Assembly: GCA_016295375.1 (NCBI GenBank)
Contig: JAEDLI010000001.1
Location: 1-58,442 of the forward strand
Origin: Fibrobacter sp.
GTDB lineage: Bacteria > Fibrobacterota > Fibrobacteria > Fibrobacterales > Fibrobacteraceae
DNA length: 58,442 bases
Reading direction: 5' to 3'
A program made the position numbers and the translations under genes. This document shows, piece by piece, positions 40,968 through 49,217 of this stretch; the stretch's first letter is position 1; each line of letters begins with the position of its first letter. Under the pieces are notes generated by a model. The model was not told where the DNA came from. It searched no databases and saw only the letters and a program-made list of their open reading frames with translations.

Positions 40968-41003
40968 GTACCCCTACACTTCCTGGAAAGATAGAACAAA
41001 AAT

Positions 41004-41945
41004 CTATTTGGCCTTGTAGCTTACAAAACGAATGTTGTCGCAATAATCCTTGTGGGCGCCTGAAAATTCCAGCCAGGGGTAGTTTGCGGCTTCGTTTTTC
41101 AGGATTTCGGCCTGTTCCGACCCGATTTCCAGAAGAATACTTGCGCCAGTGTTCATCTTGTCTTCGGTCTGGGAAAGTAGCTTGCGCACCAGGTCAAGTC
41201 CGTCGGGTCCGCCGTACAGTGCCAGCGCCGGATCGAACTTGTCCACTTCTGGCTGAAGCTTGCCTTTCTCTCCGTCGGGGATGTAGGGGAGGTTCGCTAT
41301 CAGGCAGTCTATCTTTGTGGAGGCTTCGCCGAACACATCGCCGGTGGCCTTCTTGATTGCCTCGAGTGTAACGGCGTCCAGCAGGTCGCCTTTGGCAAAG
41401 TTGAGCATGTCGCCCAGACCGTTGGCCTGTGCGTTTTCACGGGCAAGGGCCAGGGCATCTTCGGAAATGTCGGTGGCAAGAACCTTTGCGCCTTCGATTT
41501 CTTTAGCGCAGGCAATTGAGATAGCGCCTGTGCCAGTCCCGATTTCCACGACAAAAGGATTCTCGATTCCTTTCAGGGCGTCTTTCGCCATATCTACCAG
41601 AGATTCGGTCTCCGGGCGGGGAATCAGGGCCCGAGGGTCACACTTGATGACAAACCCACGAAAGCTGGTATCGCCGATAATGTGCTGTAAGGGTTCTCGG
41701 TTTCCACGGCGGGCCACCAGCGGGCGCAAGATGTCCAGTTCCGCAGGGGTCAGGGGCTTCTCGAAATTCAGGTACAGTTCCATACGGTTCTTCATCTTGA
41801 GACCGTGGCTGATGATGTACTGGGCGTCCAGCAGCGGGTCGGGCACACCCTTCTTTTCGAAGAATACCTTGGTGCGGTTCAAGATTTCAAGCACTGTCAT
41901 CTGCGGCATTTTATTGTCATGCCCGGCTTGACCGGGCATCTCCAT
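41004..41945 (-). CDS. prmC: Peptide chain release factor N5-glutamine methyltransferase
   Basis: Up to 313 residues. PrmC methylates the Gln of the GGQ motif in release factors using SAM; its target prfA lies directly upstream. Seen: SAM motif FVVEIGTGTGAISIACAKE, ATDISEDALALARENA, and the catalytic-loop motif IANLPYIPDGEKG, which is NLPY instead of the common NPPY. The outermost ATG at 41945 overlaps the prfA stop (TAATG), but residues 3-11 (MPGQAGHDN) are the translation of a REP palindrome. The start used may instead be Met13 (41909) or Met16 (41900), whose MTVLEILNRTKVFF looks like the usual N-terminus. Confidence 0.93.
   Translation of the reverse strand: MEMPGQAGHDNKMPQMTVLEILNRTKVFFEKKGVPDPLLDAQYIISHGLKMKNRMELYLNFEKPLTPAELDILRPLVARRGNREPLQHIIGDTSFRGFVIKCDPRALIPRPETESLVDMAKDALKGIENPFVVEIGTGTGAISIACAKEIEGAKVLATDISEDALALARENAQANGLGDMLNFAKGDLLDAVTLEAIKKATGDVFGEASTKIDCLIANLPYIPDGEKGKLQPEVDKFDPALALYGGPDGLDLVRKLLSQTEDKMNTGASILLEIGSEQAEILKNEAANYPWLEFSGAHKDYCDNIRFVSYKAK
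41919..41939. repeat. REP-like palindrome at the prfA-prmC junction
   Basis: ATGCCCGG, CTTGA, CCGGGCAT with TTGTC on the left and CTCC on the right. It sits between the prfA stop and the likely native start of prmC. Confidence 0.85.
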
Positions 41946-43012
41946 TACGCGTTAAATTTCCCCAGTTTCTCTTGGGCGTTGGCCATTTGGAGCCCGTTGA
42001 TGATTTCGTCCAGGTCGCCGGTGATGACCTTGTCCAGGTTATAGAGCGTAAGGCCGATACGGTGGTCGGTGACGCGGTTCTGCGGAAAATTGTAGGTGCG
42101 GATTTTGGCACTGCGGTCGCCGGTACCTACCAGGGCCTTGCGGCTGGCCGCTTCTTCCTGTTCCTTCTTCGCAATCACGGCGTCCAGAATCTTGGAACGG
42201 AGCATTTCCATGGCGTGAAGTCTGTTCTGCAACTGGCTGCGTTCCGTCTGGCAGCTCACCACCACGCCGGTGGGAATGTGGGTCAGGCGAACGGCGGAGT
42301 CCGTCTTGTTGATGTACTGACCGCCAGCACCCGAAGAGCGGTAGGTGTCCATGTGGATGTCCGCTTCGCGGATTTCTACGTCTACTTCTTCGGCTTCGGG
42401 GAGAATGGCCACTGTCGCAGCGGAGGTATGCACGCGGCCCTGGGCTTCGGTTTCGGGCACGCGTTGTACGCGGTGCACGCCGCTTTCGAATTTCAAGGTA
42501 CCATAGACGCTATCGCCTTCGATGAACACCCGGATTTCCTTGTAGCCGCCCACGGTGCCTTCGCTGGCGTCCTGGATGGTCATTTTCCAGCCCATGCGGC
42601 TGCAATAGCCTTGGTACATGCGGAACAGGTCGCCAGCAAAGAGGGCCGACTCGTCACCACCGGTACCGCCACGGATTTCGAGAGTGGCGTTGCGGTAGTC
42701 CCAGGGGTCCTTGGGGACCATCAGAATCTGTAGTTCGTCGGTGACGCCGGGCAGTTTCTTTTCGATGTCCGAAAGTTCGGACTTGGCCATGGCCACCATT
42801 TCGGGGTCGGAATCGCCAAGAGCCGCTTTCCATTCTTCTTGGTCATTAAGTATCTGCAGGTATTCCTTGGCCTTTGCTACGGCCTTTTCGATACCCTTGT
42901 ACTGCTTGTGGATCTTGTTGTAACGGGCCTGGTCGGCGAGAACCTCCGGGTTCCCCAGCTCCGATTCCAGTTCCTCGTATTTTTCAATCAGTTTTTTTGC
43001 CTTGTCTTTCAT
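41945..43012 (-). CDS. prfA: Peptide chain release factor 1
   Basis: 355 residues from the ATG at 43012; a TTG three codons earlier is unlikely. RF1 reads UAA and UAG. Seen: the anticodon-like tripeptide PxT as PET in RVPETEAQGRVHTSAATVA (RF1 type; RF2 has SPF), and the hydrolysis motif GAGGQYINKTDSAVRLTHIP with the GGQ glutamine that PrmC methylates. The N-terminal coiled coil (KLIEKYEELESELGNPEVL) is normal. It forms an operon with prmC, the standard arrangement. Confidence 0.97.
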   Translation of the reverse strand: MKDKAKKLIEKYEELESELGNPEVLADQARYNKIHKQYKGIEKAVAKAKEYLQILNDQEEWKAALGDSDPEMVAMAKSELSDIEKKLPGVTDELQILMVPKDPWDYRNATLEIRGGTGGDESALFAGDLFRMYQGYCSRMGWKMTIQDASEGTVGGYKEIRVFIEGDSVYGTLKFESGVHRVQRVPETEAQGRVHTSAATVAILPEAEEVDVEIREADIHMDTYRSSGAGGQYINKTDSAVRLTHIPTGVVVSCQTERSQLQNRLHAMEMLRSKILDAVIAKKEQEEAASRKALVGTGDRSAKIRTYNFPQNRVTDHRIGLTLYNLDKVITGDLDEIINGLQMANAQEKLGKFNA

Positions 43013-43059
43013 CGGGCACAAATGTAGAAAAAAGGACGGTAAATTCTATATTGTCCTCT

Positions 43060-43872
43060 ATGCAGGTGACCCCAATCGGCACATTTTACGGTGATGCAGT
43101 TTATAAGTACGACGCTCCTCGGCAGGGGAAGCTCTTTGCGGGGCATCCGGGCCGTATCGAGTTGAATGCGGGGCAGAACTTTGAGATGGCGCTCCGTGAC
43201 CTGGAAGGTTTCGAACGCATCTGGGTCATATTCCTGTTCCACGAAAATGAAGGCTGGCGCCCGACGACGCGCCCGCCGGTGCCGCCCAAAGGCAAAGACC
43301 GGGTGGGAACTTTTGCGAGCCGTAGCCCTTACCGCCCGAACCCCATCGGACTCTCTTGCGTGCGGCTTTTGAAAGTTGATGGTCTTACTTTGTATGTGGA
43401 CGAAGCGGACCTGCTGAATGGTACTCCGGTGCTGGACATCAAACCCTACATCCCGATGGCGGATGCCTTTCCCGATGCCAAGGCGGGCTGGGTGGAGGAA
43501 CAGGAGGGGGAACCGTGGACAGTAGAATCGTCTGAAACCTTTGCCGCACAGGCCCGCTGGATTGCGGAACACAGTGACTTTGATTTGAAAAGTTTTGCCC
43601 GTGTGCAGCTTTCCCATGGGAATTTCTCCAAAGATGTTTTTGACAGTTCGCGCCGCCGCCTGACCATCGATGAAATTGCAAAAACCGGTGTGCTTGCCTA
43701 CCGCACCTTCCGAATTCATTTTTTCTATGATGAAGCCGCCAACAAGGTTGTTTTACAACAAATTAGCAGTGGCTATACGGACGAAGAATTGAAATATGAG
43801 GCCGAAGACAAATACGGGGATAAGCAGATTCATCGAGAATTTCTATCTGCTAAGATTCAGCCTATTGCGTAA
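43060..43872 (+). CDS. trmO: tRNA (adenine(37)-N6)-methyltransferase TrmO
   Basis: 270 residues from the ATG at 43060, divergent from prfA. TrmO (TsaA/YaeB fold) methylates t6A37 of tRNA-Thr(GGU). Seen: the SAM-binding single-sheet barrel motifs LEGFERIWVIFLFHENEG, GTFASRSPYRPNPIGLSCVRL, VDEADLLNGTPVLDIKPYIPMAD, and the long C-terminal domain with VLAYRTFRIHFFYDE. The length fits the two-domain family members. Only 47 nt separate the two start codons, so the divergent promoters must overlap. Confidence 0.95.
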   Translation: MQVTPIGTFYGDAVYKYDAPRQGKLFAGHPGRIELNAGQNFEMALRDLEGFERIWVIFLFHENEGWRPTTRPPVPPKGKDRVGTFASRSPYRPNPIGLSCVRLLKVDGLTLYVDEADLLNGTPVLDIKPYIPMADAFPDAKAGWVEEQEGEPWTVESSETFAAQARWIAEHSDFDLKSFARVQLSHGNFSKDVFDSSRRRLTIDEIAKTGVLAYRTFRIHFFYDEAANKVVLQQISSGYTDEELKYEAEDKYGDKQIHREFLSAKIQPIA

Positions 43873-44030
43873 ATAAAAAATTACACGGGCTAAAATTCCT
43901 TGAAAAGTGTTCTCTAAACGTTCCCTAATTGCATTTGTTTCTTTTGTTAGAAAAAAAATATATTGTGTCTTGTTTTGTTTTGCGCTTTTTTTATTATTTT
44001 TAAGGCAACTAAAAACCAAAGGAGTTCTCT

Positions 44031-45344
44031 ATGAATTTGAAATCCGCTTTCGCTTTGCTCGCCGTTGGCACCTTCCTGGCTGCTTGCGGTGCTGACGAAG
44101 TTGTCAACATTAACGACGAAGCCAAGGACAAGGCGACTATCACCCTGAAAGTGATGGACAACCACGATGGTTCCGCCATCGAGGGTGCCACCGTCTATTC
44201 CGTCGTAGACGACGAATCCGTGAAGTCCGACGAGCTTGGCCTATCTATCTGGGAAAAGCAGGTGCTTGGCACTCACGCCTTCCAGATTTCCAAGGAAGGT
44301 TACGCCACCATTCTTACGGCGGTGACTTTGGAAGAACAGGGACAGGGCAACGTGGCCCGCGTCGGTGACGAAATTGTTCCGGTGGAAATGTACAAGACTG
44401 GCGTGACTGCCAGCGGCACAGTCCTCTACACGGATGACAAGGGAAATAGGGTCGCGGCCCAGGAAGTGACGGTGTATGCCTCCCTGCCTTCCTCCTTTGT
44501 TCCGTCGGAACTTTCTACCAAGACCGACAAGAACGGCGAGTACAAGTTCGAAGACCTCCCTGAAGGTGTTGAAATCGACATTTCGGTGGGCCAGGCTTCC
44601 TTTGACAAGAAGAATTATGCTGTCGTGGGTGAAACCACTGTCGGGGGTTCTACTTACAGGGCTGGCGATGCCATCAAGGTTCCTCTAATCAGCATGAGCA
44701 AGGTGGCCGGTCAGCTGGTGCTTGTTTCCAGCAACTTGGACAAGATTGATTCCAACTCGTCTGTCACCCTGACATTCTCCGCAGAACTGGTTGCGGACTC
44801 TGTGAAGACCAGCAAGTGGAGCGTTGAAGATAGAAACGGCCGCGACCAGATGGTGTCCGTGTCCCTGAGTTCCGACAAGAAGTCCATTACCATCAAGTTG
44901 ATTGATGGCTTCTGGAGCAAGACCTCCACTTACTATGTTGAAGGCCATGCCTATTCTACCGAAGGTGCTTCTGTAGATGTGAATAAGAATTTCAAAGTCG
45001 GAGCCTCCGGAGCTGGCGCTGTTCCTGAAAATGTTACATTGAAGGCTACAGCCGATGAAGATTATCCCGAGACTCGGGTTGTCCTGACATGGACTGCTCC
45101 TAAAGGCGCTGTGAGCGGTTATACCTTGTGGTACAAGAATGTCACTCAGAAAATGAGTGCTTATGAGGTTGTCAATTCTAGTTATTATACCTTGAGCACT
45201 CTTGATTCGAAGGTGACTGTTCGCTTGACTTATCTTGGAGAGGAAAAAGACAAACTTTCTTTCAAACTGATTCCTTACAACACCAATGGCACTGCTGATG
45301 TGACCAAGGCCAAGGCTGTGGAATACACCATCCCGGAGTTGTAG
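44031..45344 (+). CDS. Lipoprotein with carboxypeptidase-regulatory-like, Ig-like and FN3-like domains
   Basis: 437 residues with a strong AAAGGAG site. The lipoprotein signal MNLKSAFALLAVGTFLAAC is cleaved before Cys19. Domains: two carboxypeptidase-regulatory-like beta sandwiches (ATITLKVMDNHDGSAIEGA, 35-125; GNRVAAQEVTVYASL ... YKFEDLPEGVEIDI, 128-215), a bacterial Ig-like domain (SNSSVTLTFSAELVADSVKT, 235-325) and an FN3-like domain (RVVLTWTAPKGAVSGYTLWY, 345-437). The same combination is used by surface polysaccharide-binding lipoproteins, but no ligand can be named. A terminator follows. Confidence 0.87.
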   Translation: MNLKSAFALLAVGTFLAACGADEVVNINDEAKDKATITLKVMDNHDGSAIEGATVYSVVDDESVKSDELGLSIWEKQVLGTHAFQISKEGYATILTAVTLEEQGQGNVARVGDEIVPVEMYKTGVTASGTVLYTDDKGNRVAAQEVTVYASLPSSFVPSELSTKTDKNGEYKFEDLPEGVEIDISVGQASFDKKNYAVVGETTVGGSTYRAGDAIKVPLISMSKVAGQLVLVSSNLDKIDSNSSVTLTFSAELVADSVKTSKWSVEDRNGRDQMVSVSLSSDKKSITIKLIDGFWSKTSTYYVEGHAYSTEGASVDVNKNFKVGASGAGAVPENVTLKATADEDYPETRVVLTWTAPKGAVSGYTLWYKNVTQKMSAYEVVNSSYYTLSTLDSKVTVRLTYLGEEKDKLSFKLIPYNTNGTADVTKAKAVEYTIPEL

Positions 45345-45402
45345 TACCCCTCGATTGAGTTCAATGAAGATTCCAGCATTGTTGGAACTATAGTTGAAAT
45401 TT

Positions 45403-45431
45403 GGCTCCAGGCCTTGTGCCTGGGCCTTTTT
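45403..45431 (+). terminator. Terminator of the lipoprotein gene at 44031
   Basis: Stem CCAGGC (45407-45412), loop CTTGT, GCCTGG (45418-45423), extended by GGC/GCC, then TTTTTG. Confidence 0.82.
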
Positions 45432-45536
45432 GTTGTCCTAGTCCCTGTGTGCTTTTGACCTTCGGGGTGATTGAACCGATGAAAACAGGGGTGTCACCTA
45501 ACTTTGTAAGGCCTTGTAAAAAAGTATATTTGTCGT

Positions 45537-46388
45537 ATGAGTACCAGATTGATGTCTTGGCTTGGTTTGTTACTGCTTTGCTTATCACTTCTTCTGCAGG
45601 CCTGTGCAGGCTCCGGTGGTGGTGAGGGAGGTTCTGCAGGTGATTCCGGCATGGGAGATGTCCCTTGCACCGAATGCGGGGAACGGGGCGAAATCAAGCT
45701 TAAGATTTCCAAGGAAAAGTTTTACCGGGAATGGAACGAGGCTGCCTACGGCCGTCTGGATTCCACAGCCGTGGTTGGCGTGTTGCCCACCATGAAGGTG
45801 ACGGCTGGCCGTCCGGAAACTTGCCGTATGTGTCACAGCTATAGTGCAGACGCCTTGGACTTTGACCTGGCCCGCATTGAGGATTCCTTGTTCGTGAAGG
45901 CATTCCCGAAGATGCGTCGGGAGCTGTTGCTGCCCGGCATGCGCCTGCCGGAATCGGACACCCTGTACATGGACAGCCTTTCGGCCCTGCTTTTGCAGAC
46001 GGAATTTACCGACGGCAAAAAGCTGGAAGATTTTACGCCCTGGCAGGAGCGGGATAGCGTGGAGCAGAAACTGGTCCGCGAGCCGCCCCTGGCCCTGCGG
46101 AACTTGCTGAACGAACTGGCCAGTCGGTACGAACTGCGTTATGTTTCTATGCCGGTGCGGCTGGACGTGTATATGGATCCGGACCTGGGAAGCAGTGGCG
46201 GTTACACCTGGAAGATTCTCTGGAGTCTTTGGGACGCCCGTTATGGAGAGTTGTTGTTCTTGGTTTATTCTGAATTTACCGCTGAGACAACCAGCCGTGT
46301 AGCTCCCGAAAAGGAGTGGGCCGTACCCTTCGCCCCCCGCCTCTGGAAGATGTTTTCGACGAATTTAAAAAGTATAGAGAATCATTAA
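45537..46388 (+). CDS. Lipoprotein with CxxC and CxxCH motifs
   Basis: 283 residues. Lipoprotein signal MSTRLMSWLGLLLLCLSLLLQAC, then a Gly/Ser-rich spacer (AGSGGGEGGSAGDSG) and four further cysteines near the N-terminus: CTECG (about 44-48) and CRMCH (about 95-99). CRMCH fits the CxxCH haem c motif, but a single motif plus a CxxC could equally bind metal. The rest is helical and beta mixed, with a C-terminal beta sheet (LDVYMDPDLGSSGGYTWKILWSLWD, LLFLVYSEFTAETTS). I know no family. The start has no clear ribosome site. Confidence 0.78.
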   Translation: MSTRLMSWLGLLLLCLSLLLQACAGSGGGEGGSAGDSGMGDVPCTECGERGEIKLKISKEKFYREWNEAAYGRLDSTAVVGVLPTMKVTAGRPETCRMCHSYSADALDFDLARIEDSLFVKAFPKMRRELLLPGMRLPESDTLYMDSLSALLLQTEFTDGKKLEDFTPWQERDSVEQKLVREPPLALRNLLNELASRYELRYVSMPVRLDVYMDPDLGSSGGYTWKILWSLWDARYGELLFLVYSEFTAETTSRVAPEKEWAVPFAPRLWKMFSTNLKSIENH

Positions 46389-46393
46389 GTAAT

Positions 46394-46421
46394 GAGTTGT
46401 GAGTTGCGAGTTGTGAGTTGT
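46394..46421. repeat. Heptanucleotide array (GAGTTGT)4
   Basis: GAGTTGT GAGTTGC GAGTTGT GAGTTGT, starting 5 nt after the preceding stop codon and running into a REP palindrome (ATCCTCC-GAA-GGAGGAT, 46423-46439). Confidence 0.8.
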
Positions 46422-46422
46422 C

Positions 46423-46439
46423 ATCCTCCGAAGGAGGAT
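46423..46439. repeat. REP-like palindrome (short-arm copy)
   Basis: ATCCTCC, GAA, GGAGGAT with TTGTC on the left: a 7-bp version of the family fused to a heptamer array. Confidence 0.7.
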
Positions 46440-46487
46440 CCATACCGCTTTATACAGGCGTAGGTATGAAAAGTCTAGGTACCAGCG

Positions 46488-46578
46488 ACCTCGAACCTCA
46501 AACCTCATGTCTCAAAGCGAAGCGACCTCAAACCCCTAACCTCTAGATCCTAAATCCTAGCCCCTAACCCCTAAAATG
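46488..46578. repeat. Heptanucleotide array running into the psd start codon
   Basis: Thirteen heptamers in phase, from ACCTCGA ACCTCAA ACCTCAT through TAGATCC TAAATCC TAGCCCC TAACCCC to TAAAATG. The final unit contains the psd ATG, so the array forms the whole leader and leaves no normal ribosome binding site. Confidence 0.8.
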
Positions 46579-47427
46579 AACACTCCCTTCTACATTTTCA
46601 TGAAACTCTTGCCGAAGAATGCCGCTAGCCGTGCCTTCGGTGCTTTGACCCGCCTCCGTCTGCCTGTGATTTCGAAGGTGGCCCGCAATGCCTTTGCCGC
46701 CTATTACAAGCTGAACATGGAAGAGGCCGAATACCCGCTGGAACATTACGCCAACATCGGTGAGCTGTTTATCCGGCACTTGAAACCCGGTGCCCGCCCG
46801 ATTGCGGAATCTGAAATTGTTTCTCCAGTAGATGGTGTGCTTTCCCAGACGGCCACATTCGACGAAAAGCAGGAGATGATTCAGGCGAAAGGCAAGACAT
46901 ACACTTTGAAGGACCTGCTCCGCGATGACGAAATGGCCAAGCGGTTTGAAGGCGGTGCTTTTGCGACGATTTACTTGGCGCCTTTCAACTACCACCGCAT
47001 ACACAGTCCTGTTGCAGGAACGGTGGTGGGTGCCAGTTACTGTCCGGGAACTCTCTGGCCGGTAAATGTGGGCAGCGTTGAGCGAGTAGAAGGGCTGTTC
47101 TGCATTAACGAACGCCTTACCAGCCATATCCGCCTGGACAACGGCTCCGAGATGCTTGTGGTCAAGGTCGGGGCTACCAATGTGGGCCGTATCGGTGTGG
47201 CCTACACCGATGAGCTTCTGGTAAATGCGGGCAAGCTCCCTAGGGACTGCAAGCGTTACGACTGGAAACCCTCCGGCGAAATCCGCGTGGAAAAAGGCGG
47301 GGAGCTGGGACGCTTCGAGATGGGCAGCACCGTCATTCTCGTAGTGGACAAGACGATTCGGGAACGCCATCCGGACCTGTTCAAGTCCAGGCTGGGCTCT
47401 GCCGTCAAGATGGGCGAGGCGCTTTAA
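46576..47427 (+). CDS. psd: Phosphatidylserine decarboxylase
   Basis: 283 residues. The enzyme makes phosphatidylethanolamine at the inner membrane and self-cleaves to form a pyruvoyl group. Seen: IVSPVDGVLSQ (Asp of the catalytic triad), LAPFNYHRIHSPVAGTV (His), INERLTSHI, VKVGATNVGRIG, and the processing site MGST near residue 250 (the family LGST), where Ser becomes pyruvoyl. The leader is a heptamer array rather than a Shine-Dalgarno region. The next gene follows after 25 nt and is probably co-transcribed. Confidence 0.96.
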   Translation: MNTPFYIFMKLLPKNAASRAFGALTRLRLPVISKVARNAFAAYYKLNMEEAEYPLEHYANIGELFIRHLKPGARPIAESEIVSPVDGVLSQTATFDEKQEMIQAKGKTYTLKDLLRDDEMAKRFEGGAFATIYLAPFNYHRIHSPVAGTVVGASYCPGTLWPVNVGSVERVEGLFCINERLTSHIRLDNGSEMLVVKVGATNVGRIGVAYTDELLVNAGKLPRDCKRYDWKPSGEIRVEKGGELGRFEMGSTVILVVDKTIRERHPDLFKSRLGSAVKMGEAL

Positions 47428-47452
47428 GGCCCGAATCGTTGGTGACGCCCCT

Positions 47453-48286
47453 ATGGTCTCTGCAAAGCGATTTCTGCAAGACGAACCTGTCCTTGGCAGG
47501 GCGCTTCGCCTGTTTGTAGAACGCTTTGCCAATCTGGACGATCCGGTTTTGCAGGTGTCGGCTCATGCAAAAACAGACGACGAAAAAATTGCCTGGACTC
47601 TGCTTGGAACGGCCCTGTATCAAGACCTGCGCATGGACGAAATTGCCGCACTGCTTGTGGCGCTTTGTCGCAAGTTCTCCGGAGACAAACTCTGGACTTT
47701 GCCTGTGCCCAAGGGTGGCGATATTGAGGCTGTTGTGGAGTCCGCCCTTGGAAACCGGGACTGGTCTTTGTTCAAGAACGTAGCGGGAATTTTTTGGAGC
47801 GTTGGCTTTTTTGTCCGCCGGCACGGAGACTTGAAAAACTGGATTGCAAGTTCCACTCCTGAAGAGATGTGGCGAGACATGGGAGAGATTTATTTTATGG
47901 GAAAGCGTGGCGCGCGGCCTAAGGCCTGCGCCGCCATCTACCGCCTGTGCGGAAAGACTCCCGCTGGTCTTGGCTATGGGGTGGGGCGAGGGCTCAAGCG
48001 TTTCCGTTGGCCGGACCTGCCTTTGACCATGGGGGCGAGACGAATCCTCTCTATCATGGGGCCTGCCCGGGAAGGCGGTTTTGCAGACCTTTCGCCTGAG
48101 CAGAAGCAGAAAATGCTGAATGATTTTTGCGTGGCCTTGTTGCCAGAAAATCCCTATGCCGTGGCTCATTCGCTGCAGTTCTATTTGGAAGAAGGGAAAA
48201 ATTCCTTTATGTGCAGTGAGTGTCAGGCGGGTTGTGCCAACTGCCCGATTTACGAGTTCTGTGATTACGGGGTGAAAGAATCATGA
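47453..48286 (+). CDS. Putative HhH-GPD/EndoIII-like protein with iron-sulfur loop
   Basis: 277 residues, cytoplasmic and mostly helical. The C-terminal cysteines fit C-x6-C-x2-C-x5-C (CSECQAGC-AN-C-PIYEF-C), the iron-sulfur cluster loop pattern of endonuclease III and its relatives. The middle has a helix-rich core (WSLFKNVAGIFWSVGFFVRRH) and RWPDLPLTMGARRILSIMG, placed where EndoIII-like and DUF2400-like proteins have the helix-hairpin-helix and PLDVHT-type helix. I see no catalytic Lys in the usual LPGVG(x)K hairpin, so glycosylase activity is doubtful. It overlaps the following lipoprotein start by 4 nt (ATGA). Family assignment is an inference. Confidence 0.6.
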   Translation: MVSAKRFLQDEPVLGRALRLFVERFANLDDPVLQVSAHAKTDDEKIAWTLLGTALYQDLRMDEIAALLVALCRKFSGDKLWTLPVPKGGDIEAVVESALGNRDWSLFKNVAGIFWSVGFFVRRHGDLKNWIASSTPEEMWRDMGEIYFMGKRGARPKACAAIYRLCGKTPAGLGYGVGRGLKRFRWPDLPLTMGARRILSIMGPAREGGFADLSPEQKQKMLNDFCVALLPENPYAVAHSLQFYLEEGKNSFMCSECQAGCANCPIYEFCDYGVKES

Positions 48287-49095
48287 TCCGTCTTTTTCTC
48301 GCGATAGTCGTGTTTGCGTTATGGGGTTGCTCCGAAGAGCATGTCAAGATGGACTATTCCAAGCTCCGGTTCGAGGGCCGTAAACCTATGCGTGTTTCGG
48401 TGGATTCCTCCAAGGTGCAGGGTAACGGTTTTGTGCGTGAGGTAGACTTGCGCTATGCGACCCAGTGGGGCGATACGCTGAATGTTTCTGTGTTGGAGTT
48501 TAAGGGCGACGTTTATGCGTTGGACTACTACACCAACAGCGGGCGGTTCCAGGGGGCCCATTCCATTTTGCGAGGAAAGTATCTGGAGCAGAGCATTCGC
48601 GCCGACTACCGGATTTTCGTATTCCGGCATGACAGTTTCAGGCGTTACGAACGGCGCACTCTGGAAAATTTCGTCCGCTCGGTGCCGGGGGTGCGCATCG
48701 GCTTCCCTCAGGAGTTCCTAAGCTTGCCCTTTGAACATCGGGAGACGGGCAGGACTACCATCCAGACCAAAAATTTCTTGGGTGTAAAGTCCTTTTTCCC
48801 GGTGCTGGAGCAGAGCTATTCCGACGACAATCTGGCCTGGAACGTGGCCCGCAGTTGGGACCTGGTGGAGGAAACTCGCTACCTGGAGTGGGTAAAGCAG
48901 TTGAAGCGGGCGAATCCCCGGAATATCGAACAGGACGAAGATGTCTGCTATTTCACGGCAGGAGATGGCGCCCGAGGGATGGCGACCCAGCTCTCCGGTG
49001 GACGCGTGGTGGTGGTTTGGGGTTACATGGACTGGCCTGACCTGAACCAAAAGTTCCTGGTGGCAGGCGACCGGATTTTTGAAGCACGATATTAG
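48283..49095 (+). CDS. Lipoprotein of unknown function
   Basis: 270 residues. Short lipoprotein signal MIRLFLAIVVFALWGC. The mature part has mixed alpha/beta character: VREVDLRYATQWGDTLNVSVLEF, a YTNSGRFQG loop, a basic helix segment (HDSFRRYERRTLENFVRSV), and a C-terminal sheet (GGRVVVVWGYMDWPDLNQKF). DUF4837/DUF6599-type lipoproteins have a similar look but I cannot confirm. It is translationally coupled (ATGA) to the upstream iron-sulfur-loop gene and closes the psd operon. Confidence 0.75.
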   Translation: MIRLFLAIVVFALWGCSEEHVKMDYSKLRFEGRKPMRVSVDSSKVQGNGFVREVDLRYATQWGDTLNVSVLEFKGDVYALDYYTNSGRFQGAHSILRGKYLEQSIRADYRIFVFRHDSFRRYERRTLENFVRSVPGVRIGFPQEFLSLPFEHRETGRTTIQTKNFLGVKSFFPVLEQSYSDDNLAWNVARSWDLVEETRYLEWVKQLKRANPRNIEQDEDVCYFTAGDGARGMATQLSGGRVVVVWGYMDWPDLNQKFLVAGDRIFEARY

Positions 49096-49111
49096 CGGCT
49101 TCGCCGCAGTT

Positions 49112-49187
49112 CTGAGTTCTAAGTTATTAGTTACTAGTGAAAAGTAGGACGTTTTTTCTAGTAACTAGTAACTAGTAACTAGTAACT
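49112..49187. repeat. Heptanucleotide arrays upstream of the GerW-like gene
   Basis: Two blocks: CTGAGTT CTAAGTT ATTAGTT ACTAGTG (49112-49139), and four exact CTAGTAA units (49158-49185). The blocks are out of phase with each other. Confidence 0.8.
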
Positions 49188-49217
49188 GTTTGCTTGTTAT
49201 TTTATTATATTCAAGAC

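Noticed and set aside
43890..44030. A riboswitch or leader RNA before the lipoprotein gene at 44031
   Set aside because: The stretch is A/T-rich with no stable stem or known aptamer core that I can see.
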